This document shows positions 25,208 to 33,577 of a stretch of 64,000 nt of DNA, one piece after another. A model generated the notes under the pieces. It was not told the DNA's origin. It made no database searches and saw only the letters and a program-made list of their open reading frames with translations. Within the stretch, counting starts at the first letter, position 1. Every line of letters starts with the position of its first letter. The stretch lies in the NCBI RefSeq assembly GCF_028401415.2, contig NZ_CP171821.2:3224001-3288000 (forward strand). The letters are read 5' to 3'. A program made the position numbers and the translations under genes. Origin of the DNA: Glaciecola sp028401415 (GTDB taxonomy: Bacteria; Pseudomonadota; Gammaproteobacteria; Enterobacterales; Alteromonadaceae).

Positions 25208-26062
25208 CTAAGCGTGACCCGATAAGCCCTCTAAATTTTGCTTGTAAGAGCGCGTCACTTTAAGCTCGTCACCAGAGCTTAAAATAGCGATGTATTCCCC
25301 GTTTGAGTTGGGGCTAAGTTTGCTTATTTTACTCACATTCACGATGGCGGAGCGATTGATGCGAGTGAAGTGCTCGCCGCTGAGCTCTTGTTCGAACTGC
25401 TTTAAGGTTTTCCTGATGATGTGAGTGCCTTCAAGTGTATGCACGCACATATAATCGCCTGCGGCTTCTATCCATAACAGGCTATTGATAGGTATTCGCA
25501 AGTAATCATTGCCGCTTTTCATGGTGATCACATTGTGCAAATCGGCAATGCCGCGATAACGTGAGCTTTCTAAACGTTTGACGAATCCATCTAATGACTC
25601 GCCTGTTTTTCTGGAGATTAGTTGGTCGAGCTTGCCTTGTAGGTTTAGTTTGGTCTCAACGTCGATGAGCTGAACCAGATTGTTTAAGCATTGATTGACT
25701 CGCGCTTGCGAGAAAGGTTTAAGCAGGTAGTCCGACGCCTGAAATTCAAAAGCATCAAGTGCGTACTCTCGAAAGGCAGTCACAAAAACAATTTTAGGAA
25801 TATGCGCTTGGCCATCAACTGGCGTATGACTATGCTTGCTTGACTGATGCAAATCAGCGGCAAGTTCGATGCCATTCATAATGGGCATTTCAATATCTAA
25901 AAACACCACATCAGGCTTAAGTGTTTCAATCGCATCCAATGCTTGCTGTCCGTCACTGCATTGTTGGGTCACAACAAAGCGGTCATGCTGACAAACGAGA
26001 CGCAGCAGCCCCTCGCGTGCAAGGGGTTCATCGTCAACAATCAGCGCTGTGATTTTGTCCAC
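25208..26062 (-). CDS. LytTR-family response regulator (second of the set)
   Basis: 284 residues. The receiver domain has DDEPLAREG and the phospho-acceptor D56 in VVFLDIEMPIMNG. A spacer leads to a LytTR DNA-binding domain with SLLWIEAAGDYMCVHT and FTRINRSAIVNVSKI. LytTR proteins bind DNA with beta-strands. A 10-residue insertion before PKIVFVTAF (HTPVDGQAHI) is unusual. The gene follows the histidine kinase by 27 bp on the same strand. Confidence 0.93.
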   Translation of the reverse strand: MDKITALIVDDEPLAREGLLRLVCQHDRFVVTQQCSDGQQALDAIETLKPDVVFLDIEMPIMNGIELAADLHQSSKHSHTPVDGQAHIPKIVFVTAFREYALDAFEFQASDYLLKPFSQARVNQCLNNLVQLIDVETKLNLQGKLDQLISRKTGESLDGFVKRLESSRYRGIADLHNVITMKSGNDYLRIPINSLLWIEAAGDYMCVHTLEGTHIIRKTLKQFEQELSGEHFTRINRSAIVNVSKISKLSPNSNGEYIAILSSGDELKVTRSYKQNLEGLSGHA

Positions 26063-26089
26063 TAATGCGTTTCCAATATGGTTATGCCA

Positions 26090-27262
26090 TTAATGATGCT
26101 CAATAGGGATTTTGATGAGCACTTTAAGGCCTTGAGGATCGTTATGGCGCATTAAAAACGCGTGTTGCTGGGGATACAAAACGTCCAAACGTTCTTGAAT
26201 ATTGCGTATACCTACACCCCTTTCGTCGTTTTTGTGTTGCTTGTTTTGTTCCAACAACTCTTGAGCATCCGGGCCGTTGTCACATACTTCCAACACTAAG
26301 GAGTCAGCTTCAATTCTGGCTCGCACTTTTATTTCACCATTTTTTGCTAGTTTGGCGATTGCGTATTTAATACTGTTTTCAATCAATGGTTGCAAAAGCA
26401 AACTTGGAACCATTAACGTTTCTGTTTCTGGCTGAATTTCAAAGTAGACACTGAGCCTATCATCAAAGCGCGTTTTTTCGATTTCTAAATATAACATCAA
26501 GGCCTTAAGCTCTTCGTGCAGCGTAATCTTTTTTTCGGGGTCATTGTCTAGAGAAAAACGCAAAAAGGTAGACAGCCTCACCAACATGCCATTGGCTTTT
26601 TCTTTTTTATCCATCATGACGAGTGTAGAAATGGCGTTGAGGGTGTTGAATAAAAAATGCGGATTAATCTGGTATCGCAGCATTTTAATCTGCGCATTGT
26701 GGGACAGTCGCTGTGCCGCCAAGTGCATCTCTTTTTCGTTCATCAAGCGATAGTAAAAGTTAATGCTGAAGTACAGCGTACTCCATGCTAACACCATTGC
26801 CAAACTGTAAATCATACTGTTGAAGTAATCTAAAAAATACAAGTCCTGGTAGTAGGTTTTTGCAAGATCAGCACTTTGACTATACTCGTGCGTCCATGAC
26901 CAAAGAATAACGTTTTTGCTTGGTGTCCAAGCTGATGCAACAACAAAACACGCTAGTACGACGATGATCAGTAAGCGTTTAGGACCATATTGCCAACAAC
27001 GCTGATATATATACCTGAGGGGTAGAGTAAGCAAAGCGCCCGCGCAGGCACTAAAAAACAGTGGAATGATGATATAGGCATTTACCCCCATTTTGTTTAC
27101 CCCCAAAACCAGATTTTCAAGGATAAATAGTACCCAATATCCAGCCCATCCGGCAAAGTGAAGTGCCCAAAATGAGGGCTTTTGAGCGGGGATTACTTTC
27201 GGCTTTATATAGTCATTCATTCGCTTATACGGCTTGCTGTGATGCTGAGGGTGTTTGTTCAT
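26090..27262 (-). CDS. Membrane sensor histidine kinase, LytS/YpdA type
   Basis: 390 residues from ATG 27262, which has AGGG five bases upstream; ATG 27220 would remove the overlap with the upstream regulator. Four membrane helices fill residues 30-170. The phospho-acceptor is H202 in LRYQINPHFLFNTLNAIS, the His_kinase pattern, and the ATPase part shows IENSIKYAI and a GVGIRNIQERL segment. There is no separate sensor domain, so the signal is probably sensed in the membrane. Confidence 0.92.
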   Translation of the reverse strand: MNKHPQHHSKPYKRMNDYIKPKVIPAQKPSFWALHFAGWAGYWVLFILENLVLGVNKMGVNAYIIIPLFFSACAGALLTLPLRYIYQRCWQYGPKRLLIIVVLACFVVASAWTPSKNVILWSWTHEYSQSADLAKTYYQDLYFLDYFNSMIYSLAMVLAWSTLYFSINFYYRLMNEKEMHLAAQRLSHNAQIKMLRYQINPHFLFNTLNAISTLVMMDKKEKANGMLVRLSTFLRFSLDNDPEKKITLHEELKALMLYLEIEKTRFDDRLSVYFEIQPETETLMVPSLLLQPLIENSIKYAIAKLAKNGEIKVRARIEADSLVLEVCDNGPDAQELLEQNKQHKNDERGVGIRNIQERLDVLYPQQHAFLMRHNDPQGLKVLIKIPIEHH

Positions 27263-27965
27263 CCAGCCCTAAGCTCGAAAACAAACGACTTCTATAACTA
27301 CTGCTTATCCTGACCTCGTCACCATTGTTTAGTTGCAGCATGGTGAAACGACCGAGTTCGCTGGTGAGCGAACTCACGTGGTGAATATTTATCATCGCAC
27401 TTCGATGCACGCGAATAAAGGACTGCTTATCCAACTGCATCTCAAGATTACTCATCGTCTCTCGATGCAGTATCATTTTATCTGAGCAATGCAGTTCTGC
27501 ATAATTTGCCGAGCCTTTTATCCAGATAATGTCTTTGGTCTCCACAAAATTCACCTCGCCGATTGATTTGACTGCCAAGATTGACTTGGGTTTTGCCAAA
27601 GGGGAGGAAATAAGAGGCTCTATTTTTTTCACTACACAATTAAAACGCTCCGCGCTGAAAGGCTTTAGCAAATAGTCACTGGCGTTTAATTCAAAGGCTT
27701 TGACTGCGAATTCGCCATACGCTGTGGAAAATATCCACTTGCTCGATACTAGTTGCCCTAGCTCTTGCGCTAGGCTCAGCCCTGACCCGCCAATAATATT
27801 GATGTCGATAAAGCACAAATCAGGCTGATGATGAATGATCAGGCGCTTTGCCTCATCATACTCACCTGCCTCAGCAAGCACAGTCCATTGTATATGCGCT
27901 TTTAAAAGCTCTCGAATACGCTCCCTTGCAAGCGGTTCGTCATCTACGATAATGCATCTGAACAT
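27225..27965 (-). CDS. LytTR-family response regulator (first of the set)
   Basis: 246 residues, receiver plus LytTR domain. The acceptor is D54 (CFIDINIIGGSGL). The DNA-binding part has DIIWIKGSANYAELH and FIRVHRSAMINIHHV. Its end overlaps the start of the kinase gene by 38 bases, so expression is coupled. It differs clearly from the regulator at 25208-26062, so one kinase is flanked by two regulators. Confidence 0.93.
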   Translation of the reverse strand: MFRCIIVDDEPLARERIRELLKAHIQWTVLAEAGEYDEAKRLIIHHQPDLCFIDINIIGGSGLSLAQELGQLVSSKWIFSTAYGEFAVKAFELNASDYLLKPFSAERFNCVVKKIEPLISSPLAKPKSILAVKSIGEVNFVETKDIIWIKGSANYAELHCSDKMILHRETMSNLEMQLDKQSFIRVHRSAMINIHHVSSLTSELGRFTMLQLNNGDEVRISSSYRSRLFSSLGLDEQTPSASQQAV

Positions 27966-28129
27966 GGGCCTTAGTCCTTTGTTAGTTGTCGAAAAAGTGC
28001 CTGATCATGCGTTTGGTATAAGCCTATCGGAATGGCTTTATTTAAATAGAATATTTCGACAACTGACGGAATGTTGCGATAAACAATTATTTTGTGATTG
28101 TTTATCGAAGAAATAACAATGGTGAAAGT

Positions 28130-28163
28130 AAGCTCAGCTTATCCAAATCGATAAGCTGAGCTT
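28130..28163 (-). terminator. Hairpin after the DUF3718-type gene
   Basis: A perfect 13-bp stem, AAGCTCAGCTTAT (28130-28142) against 28151-28163, with an 8-base loop. The T-run on the minus strand is weak, so termination is likely but not certain. Confidence 0.6.
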
Positions 28164-28195
28164 CTAGCGTCTATTTGTGTGTGCTTCCGGCGCTA

Positions 28196-28534
28196 TTATT
28201 TCTTTGAAAGCAAATCGGAGGGTTTAGCATGTTGATTCAAATAACTTACGATACGATTTGACTCATGCAATTCAGCAAAGGTGATTGGGTCCATGCCGTT
28301 GCATTTCAGATCCTTAATCAATGTAATCGGCGTGGTACGTAGCGCTTTTATTTTTTGGCGTAAACCCACTTTTTTATCTGCGCGAATGTCTTCGCATACT
28401 TTGACAAGGTTTTTGTCATGCTCTGACATATTATTTTGATCTTTAGCATGGCCAGGCAGACTGAGCGCAACGAAAATGCTTATTGCAGAGATAGTGGCTT
28501 TTAGTGAAGATGAAGTAATGCAGGTTAAAGTCAT
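28196..28534 (-). CDS. Small secreted protein, DUF3718-like
   Basis: 112 residues from ATG 28534; a TTG at 28549 is possible. A signal peptide ends near LPGHA. The mature domain, LVKVCEDIRADKKVGLRQKI and LIKDLKCNGMDPITFAE, with two cysteines placed to form a disulfide, resembles the DUF3718 family found in Shewanella and Alteromonas. Function unknown. It has its own hairpin terminator and is probably a single unit. Confidence 0.7.
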   Translation of the reverse strand: MTLTCITSSSLKATISAISIFVALSLPGHAKDQNNMSEHDKNLVKVCEDIRADKKVGLRQKIKALRTTPITLIKDLKCNGMDPITFAELHESNRIVSYLNQHAKPSDLLSKK

Positions 28535-28694
28535 AGGTGATTCTCTCAATGTTGATTTGAGCCATGACTATATTCATTCAGCTAAGTGAATTGGGGCCTG
28601 TGTGTTTAGATAAGCGTAACAAGGGATGAAATGAATGGCAGCTGCGATTAATGAAAATGTGCCGCGCTGAATAGTCTTAAATATGCTTTGATCT

Positions 28695-29714
28695 CTAAGG
28701 TTTGATTTCTTTGCTTTTTAATTTCTCAACTCTTTCGAGCGCGGCTTGTATCTTATTTTCTATCTCTGGCTTACTGTCTTTATCTGCAGCGCTCAATGCT
28801 TCACGCAGGGATTTGATTAGTGTTTGTAAACGTTCAAGCGACTGTTCTTGCTGCTCAGCTTCCTCTGCTTTATCAAACGCAAGTGATTCATGCTGTTTGT
28901 CTTCCCTTGCTTTATCTTCATGCGCTTTCGCTTTTGCGATAAATCGTTGACTAGCATCGGTAGGGCGCTGAGCGATATAATTGGGTGACATAATTTCGAT
29001 ATTGCGATTGTGCAGTTCATCCAGCATCGCTTTATGCAGTTTAGACTTTGCACTTAGCAAACTTTTAACATCACTTAGTAGGCCCGATACCCGATAGCTC
29101 ACGCTGAAATCACCCAGCTCAGTAACATGAGAAAAGGCTTCTGTTAATCCCGAGTTGAGGGCAGCTTGTTTAAGTGCTTTGCCCACATCTGAGTGATGCA
29201 CATCATAGCCAATCGACACATTTGCCGTAACTAGAGTACCGGAAGAACGAATGACCGAAACCGGATTATTTACCAAGTAGCTGTTGGCAATAGCGATTAA
29301 ATCTCGCTGCTCGGTTTGAATTTCGGTATCCAGTAAGCCTTTTTCAGATACGCGACCGAAGTATTCATTGCAACGAATGAAATCCCCCGTTCTAAAAGGT
29401 TTGTTAAAGCGCAGTACCAAGCCTGCCATTAAATTCGCAACGATGCTGGTAGAAGAAAACGCAATGACACCGGATACCAATACGCCAATGAGCGTCAGCA
29501 CTTGGTTTCGCGAGCTTTCGCTAACCGGCAGTGACAAACTGATGATGACCAAACCGATAAGCATGGCAATCACCATGACCAGCTGTCGGGGAAGGCGCTG
29601 TTCTGCGCTCAACTCAGAGTGTTTGACCAATAAAAACCATCGCATCGCCATGAGTACTGAAACAACCAAAATTGTCGCAATCGTTATGGGTATCCAGTCA
29701 AATAAATGATTCAT
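28695..29714 (-). CDS. MscS-family mechanosensitive channel with C-terminal coiled coil
   Basis: 339 residues. Three membrane helices (about 6-26, 43-62, 70-98); the third holds the pore-type stretch NLMAGLVLRFNKPFRTGDFI that continues into the MscS beta domain. After about residue 245 the protein becomes a charged coiled coil (HEDKAREDKQHESLAFDKAE, LERLQTLIKSLREAL), which is longer than in MscS of E. coli. It should release solutes upon osmotic down-shift. It is 15 bp downstream of fghA on the same strand. Confidence 0.88.
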   Translation of the reverse strand: MNHLFDWIPITIATILVVSVLMAMRWFLLVKHSELSAEQRLPRQLVMVIAMLIGLVIISLSLPVSESSRNQVLTLIGVLVSGVIAFSSTSIVANLMAGLVLRFNKPFRTGDFIRCNEYFGRVSEKGLLDTEIQTEQRDLIAIANSYLVNNPVSVIRSSGTLVTANVSIGYDVHHSDVGKALKQAALNSGLTEAFSHVTELGDFSVSYRVSGLLSDVKSLLSAKSKLHKAMLDELHNRNIEIMSPNYIAQRPTDASQRFIAKAKAHEDKAREDKQHESLAFDKAEEAEQQEQSLERLQTLIKSLREALSAADKDSKPEIENKIQAALERVEKLKSKEIKP

Positions 29715-29729
29715 TGCTGATAAATTCGC

Positions 29730-30578
29730 TTAGTTAAATAAATGGTTTGCATGAAAGCGCACATGCTCTTCAATAAAGCTGGCGATAAAATAATAGCTAT
29801 GGTCGTAGCCCTCTTGCATTCTGAGCGATAAATTGACACCCGATTTGCTAGCAGCGTCTGTCAACGCTTGGGGGTGAAGTTGCTCAGTAAGAAAGGTGTC
29901 GTCAGTGCCTTGGTCAACCATTATTGGTCGTGTAAAGCTGTGTGTGTCATGTTGGCTGAGAAGATAACTCGCGTCGTATTCTTGCCATGTGTGCTGCTCA
30001 TCACCCAGATACAGCGAAAAGGCTTTTTGTCCCCATGGACAGTTTGAAGGCTTACAAATTGGGGAGAATGCGGACACCGAATCATAAGCGGCGGGATTTT
30101 TAAGCGCAATGGTCAGTGCACCATGACCGCCCATTGAATGACCAGATATCGCTTTGCGCGAGCTTACCGGAAAATTCTTTTCAATTAGTTGGGGTAATTC
30201 GTTAACTACGTAGTCATACATTCTGTAATGCTTAGCCCAAGGCATTTGCGTCGCGTTTAAATAAAAACCTGCGCCTTTGCCTAAATCATAGGCATCCACA
30301 TCTGCGACATCATCGCCACGTGGGCTGGTATCGGGCGCTACAATGGCGATGCCAAGCTCGGCTGCAACACGCAAAGCCCCCGCTTTTTGCATAAAGTTTT
30401 CATCCGTGCAGGTCAGTCCTGATAACCAATAGAGTACCGGTATTTTTTGGCCTTTAGACGCTTGCGGCGGTAAATAAATCGCAAACCGCATTTGACAGTT
30501 CGTTGCGCTCGAATGATGCGAATACTGTTTATGCAGGCCGCCAAAGCAGGCGTTACTGCTCACTTGTGTGATTGACAT
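29730..30578 (-). CDS. fghA: S-formylglutathione hydrolase
   Basis: 282 residues. ATNCQMRFAIYLPPQ, YWLSGLTCTDENFMQKAGA, the nucleophile SGHSMGGHGAL, and late D and H in MVDQGTDDTFL and GYDHSYYFIASFI complete the esterase D/FGH triad. It hydrolyses S-formylglutathione to formate and glutathione. It lies 71 bp downstream of the class III alcohol dehydrogenase and completes the formaldehyde detoxification pathway. Confidence 0.96.
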   Translation of the reverse strand: MSITQVSSNACFGGLHKQYSHHSSATNCQMRFAIYLPPQASKGQKIPVLYWLSGLTCTDENFMQKAGALRVAAELGIAIVAPDTSPRGDDVADVDAYDLGKGAGFYLNATQMPWAKHYRMYDYVVNELPQLIEKNFPVSSRKAISGHSMGGHGALTIALKNPAAYDSVSAFSPICKPSNCPWGQKAFSLYLGDEQHTWQEYDASYLLSQHDTHSFTRPIMVDQGTDDTFLTEQLHPQALTDAASKSGVNLSLRMQEGYDHSYYFIASFIEEHVRFHANHLFN

Positions 30579-30649
30579 AAAGCTTCCTATCTATTGATAC
30601 ATGATAGCTATCGACTGACATTAAGGAACTGACATCGAGCGTCAGATAT

Positions 30650-31822
30650 CTAGTAATGAATAACCGAACGAATAGACTCGCCTTTATGCATTAAATCAAA
30701 GGCTTCGTTAACATCCTCAAGACCCATGGTGTGAGTAATAAAATCATCTAGCTTAAATTCACCCGCTAAGTAGCGCTCTACATAATCGGGCAATTCACTG
30801 CGTCCTTTGACGCCGCCAAAAGCGGTACCGCGCCATACTCGACCGGTCACTAATTGAAAGGGCCGCGTCGATATTTCTTGTCCGGCACCCGCTACACCAA
30901 TGATAACCGACTCGCCCCAGCCTTTGTGACAACACTCCAAAGCACTTCGCATCACATCTACGTTCCCTATGCATTCAAATGAAAAGTCCACGCCGCCGTC
31001 AGTCAGTTCGACGATGACCTCTTGAATCGCCTTGTCGTAGTTTTTGGGATTAATGCAGTCGGTGGCACCCAACTGTGTAGCTAAATCAAATTTACGCTCA
31101 TTAATGTCAATGGCAATAATGCGCGAGGCTTTTGCCATTTGTGCACCGATAATGGCAGAGAGGCCTATACCGCCTAAGCCAAAAATAGCCACCGTATCGC
31201 CTTTTTGTACTTTGGCCGTATTCATCACTGCGCCCATGCCGGTGGTGACGCCACAGCCAAGCAAGCAGACTTCTTCGAGCGGCGCGCTTGGATTAACCTT
31301 TGCTAATGAAATTTCGGGTAAAACGGTATATTCAGAAAAAGTAGATGTGCCCATGTAGTGATAAATGGTTTCGCCATTAATGGAAAAGCGCGACGTGCCA
31401 TCAGGCATCAGACCCTTACCTTGGGTTTCTCTAATTTTTTGACAAAGGTTGGTTTTACCGCTGGTGCAAAACTTACATTCACCGCACTCGGGTGTATATA
31501 AAGGTATAACGTGATCGCCTACCTGAACGGAGCTTACGCCTTCTCCAACTGACTCGACAATGCCGCCGCCTTCATGCCCTAAAATGCTCGGGAATACACC
31601 CTCAGGGTCTGCGCCCGACAGCGTGTAAGCATCAGTATGGCATACGCCGGTAGCAACAAGCTTGACCCGCACTTCACCTGCTTTAGGTGGGGCAACATTC
31701 ACGGTTTCTATTTTAAGAGGCTGGTCGGGTCCCCATGCAACAGCTGCTTTACACTGGATAGTAACTGGCGTTTCATAAGCACTGGTCAAGGTGTTTTGGG
31801 CGTTAGAAGATTCAGATGTCAT
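30650..31822 (-). CDS. frmA: S-(hydroxymethyl)glutathione dehydrogenase (class III ADH)
   Basis: 390 residues from ATG 31822 (a TTG at 31834 is the longer choice). The catalytic zinc site GVCHTDAYTLSG with GHEGGGIVESVG, the structural zinc cysteines in PECGECKFCTSGKTNLC, and the NAD site IFGLGGIGLS are all present. It oxidises the glutathione adduct of formaldehyde with NAD; the product is used by fghA downstream. No FrmR regulator is next to it. About 15 extra residues at the N-terminus are not part of the core. Confidence 0.96.
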   Translation of the reverse strand: MTSESSNAQNTLTSAYETPVTIQCKAAVAWGPDQPLKIETVNVAPPKAGEVRVKLVATGVCHTDAYTLSGADPEGVFPSILGHEGGGIVESVGEGVSSVQVGDHVIPLYTPECGECKFCTSGKTNLCQKIRETQGKGLMPDGTSRFSINGETIYHYMGTSTFSEYTVLPEISLAKVNPSAPLEEVCLLGCGVTTGMGAVMNTAKVQKGDTVAIFGLGGIGLSAIIGAQMAKASRIIAIDINERKFDLATQLGATDCINPKNYDKAIQEVIVELTDGGVDFSFECIGNVDVMRSALECCHKGWGESVIIGVAGAGQEISTRPFQLVTGRVWRGTAFGGVKGRSELPDYVERYLAGEFKLDDFITHTMGLEDVNEAFDLMHKGESIRSVIHY

Positions 31823-31939
31823 AGGTATGGGCAATCAAGCTAAGAAGACAGGCTTATAGTGTTGATGATAAGCGCTTTGTTTTCAACGTTGATTTTACCC
31901 AAACCTCAAATATGCCTCTAATTTGACATTGGGATGATG

Positions 31940-32662
31940 TTAACGACGAATGACCTTATCCATCAGGCTTTCATCATCAAAATCAAACTCAACTTCTTTT
32001 TCGACAATGATATTCCCTTCAATCACTGAGCTTGCGTCTACCGAAAGCTTCGGCGGATTTTGGCGCCAACTGTTATTGTTCGGCTTACCAGAAAAAACAA
32101 CATCGCCTCTTACTACGCTACCATTGCGTAAATCGATATCACCGTTCACGGTTGAAACATTGGTCGCAACGTCAACTTGTTTGAGCACGATATCTCCATT
32201 GACCGTTTCAACCGAGCCGCCAACATTACCACCTGCATCGATAGTAATTTCGCCATTGACAGATTCAATTGAGCCCGTCGAGCGAAAGTCTTCTCCGATG
32301 CGAATGCGCCCATTAACTAAGTCCACATTGCGCACGCTAACATTATTGCCAATGTCGATTCTGCCATTTACATTACTCACTTCACTTGCGCTGACGCCAT
32401 CTTCAACTTTCACAGAACCGTTCACCGACGAGATATCACCAACGGATTTACCTTCTCCCACCTTGATGCTTTTATTGGTTGATGAGTAAGTTCTTTTGCC
32501 GCTTTCATCCTCTGACACGCCACTGTCCCAGGTTTCTGAGTCAAAGGAATAGCCGCCTTCTAAATCATTCGCACCAACGTGAATAATGCACCCGCTGACC
32601 ATAATTGATGAGCTGATCGCGGCAATAAACCCAAGTACCGGTAGTTTTAAGTAGTTTTTCAT
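31940..32662 (-). CDS. Lipoprotein with VNG beta-repeats
   Basis: 240 residues. A signal sequence with lipobox MVSGC anchors it, probably to the outer membrane. The mature region holds seven or so repeats of about 20 residues with the core (V/S)NGxIxI (SVNGSVKV, NVNGRIDI, LVNGRIRI, SVNGEITI, TVNGDIVL, TVNGDIDL), which should stack as a right-handed parallel beta-solenoid, as in DUF4097-like proteins. The C-terminal end is acidic then basic (VIRR). Function unknown. It is divergent from the iscR-suf operon. Confidence 0.75.
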   Translation of the reverse strand: MKNYLKLPVLGFIAAISSSIMVSGCIIHVGANDLEGGYSFDSETWDSGVSEDESGKRTYSSTNKSIKVGEGKSVGDISSVNGSVKVEDGVSASEVSNVNGRIDIGNNVSVRNVDLVNGRIRIGEDFRSTGSIESVNGEITIDAGGNVGGSVETVNGDIVLKQVDVATNVSTVNGDIDLRNGSVVRGDVVFSGKPNNNSWRQNPPKLSVDASSVIEGNIIVEKEVEFDFDDESLMDKVIRR

Positions 32663-32882
32663 AAGCTTTCCTTTGAACGTGCGTGATAAATCGTGTAATT
32701 AATCCACTAAACAAAGCACTCGGCATGCCAAAAATAAATTATCTCTAAATCAATAACTTATTTTTTATTACTGTAATCGGAGGCACTTCGATTGGCAAAA
32801 ATGACCATATTTAAGTGTATTAAACTAGTCAGTCGCAATACACATTCAAAAGGTTTATTGGTGAGTTTACAGCAGTTGATAA

Positions 32883-32907
32883 ATACTTGACTAAAATACT
32901 AGGTTAA
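32883..32907 (+). promoter_or_regulatory. IscR type 1-like site, upstream copy
   Basis: ATACTTGACTAAAATACTAG and following bases fit most positions of the known type 1 consensus (ATAnnnGACTnnnnnAGTC pattern), with a weaker right half (ACTA for AGTC). It is directly joined to the second site. Confidence 0.6.
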
Positions 32908-32932
32908 ATACTTGACCATTCTAGTAGGTTAT
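32908..32932 (+). promoter_or_regulatory. IscR type 1-like site, downstream copy
   Basis: ATACTTGACCATTCTAGTAG then GTTAT. It matches the type 1 pattern well, starts 25 bp after the first copy and lies 38 bp before the iscR start, as expected for autoregulation by the [2Fe-2S] protein. Confidence 0.65.
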
Positions 32933-32969
32933 GAAAGGATCTGCGCCTCAAAACAATTAGGGAGTGCGG

Positions 32970-33443
32970 ATGAAACTTACATCCAAAGGTCGCTATGCAG
33001 TTACGGCGATGCTTGATTTAACCTTACATGCTGAAAGTGGCCCGGTTTCTCTATCTGACATTTCTGCGCGTCAGGACATCTCGCTGTCTTATTTAGAACA
33101 GCTTTTTGCACGCTTGCGCAAAGCCGATTTGGTCTGCAGTGTGCGCGGCCCCGGTGGCGGTTATCAGCTTAAAAGAAATGCTCAGGATATTTCTATTGGT
33201 GCGGTTATTCATGCCGTCAACGAAACAGTGGATGCGACTCGATGCAAAGGTCAGGCAGATTGCCAAGGCGGGGAGCGATGCTTAACCCATAGCTTATGGC
33301 AAGATTTGAGCGACCGCGTAAATGATTTTTTAAGCGGTATTTCGCTACAGGATTTGATGCGCGAAAAAGACGTTAAGGATGTTTCTGGTCGCCAGAACAA
33401 TCGCCGTAGTAATCAAGATATCGATATAAGTTTACAGATGTAA
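32970..33443 (+). CDS. iscR: Rrf2-family iron-sulfur regulator, IscR-like
   Basis: 157 residues from ATG 32970; the GTG at 32964 is not needed. MKLTSKGRYAVTAMLDL, the winged helix DISLSYLEQLFARLRKADLV and GPGGGYQL are typical of IscR. The three cluster cysteines lie in RCKGQADCQGGERCLTH. It represses when a [2Fe-2S] cluster is bound, and the two type 1-like sites upstream suggest control of the whole suf operon. A SufR-like name would also be possible, but the cysteine pattern is that of IscR. Confidence 0.93.
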   Translation: MKLTSKGRYAVTAMLDLTLHAESGPVSLSDISARQDISLSYLEQLFARLRKADLVCSVRGPGGGYQLKRNAQDISIGAVIHAVNETVDATRCKGQADCQGGERCLTHSLWQDLSDRVNDFLSGISLQDLMREKDVKDVSGRQNNRRSNQDIDISLQM

Positions 33444-33577
33444 TGCAATGTAAAGAGGGCGAAATCACGTTTATACACGTAAGCCTTCGTACAATTGAAA
33501 AGTAGCGAATATGCGCACAGCGACAAACTTAAGCTGAGCAGCGAACGAATAAATTTAGTAAACAGGTGAGTTCAAAC

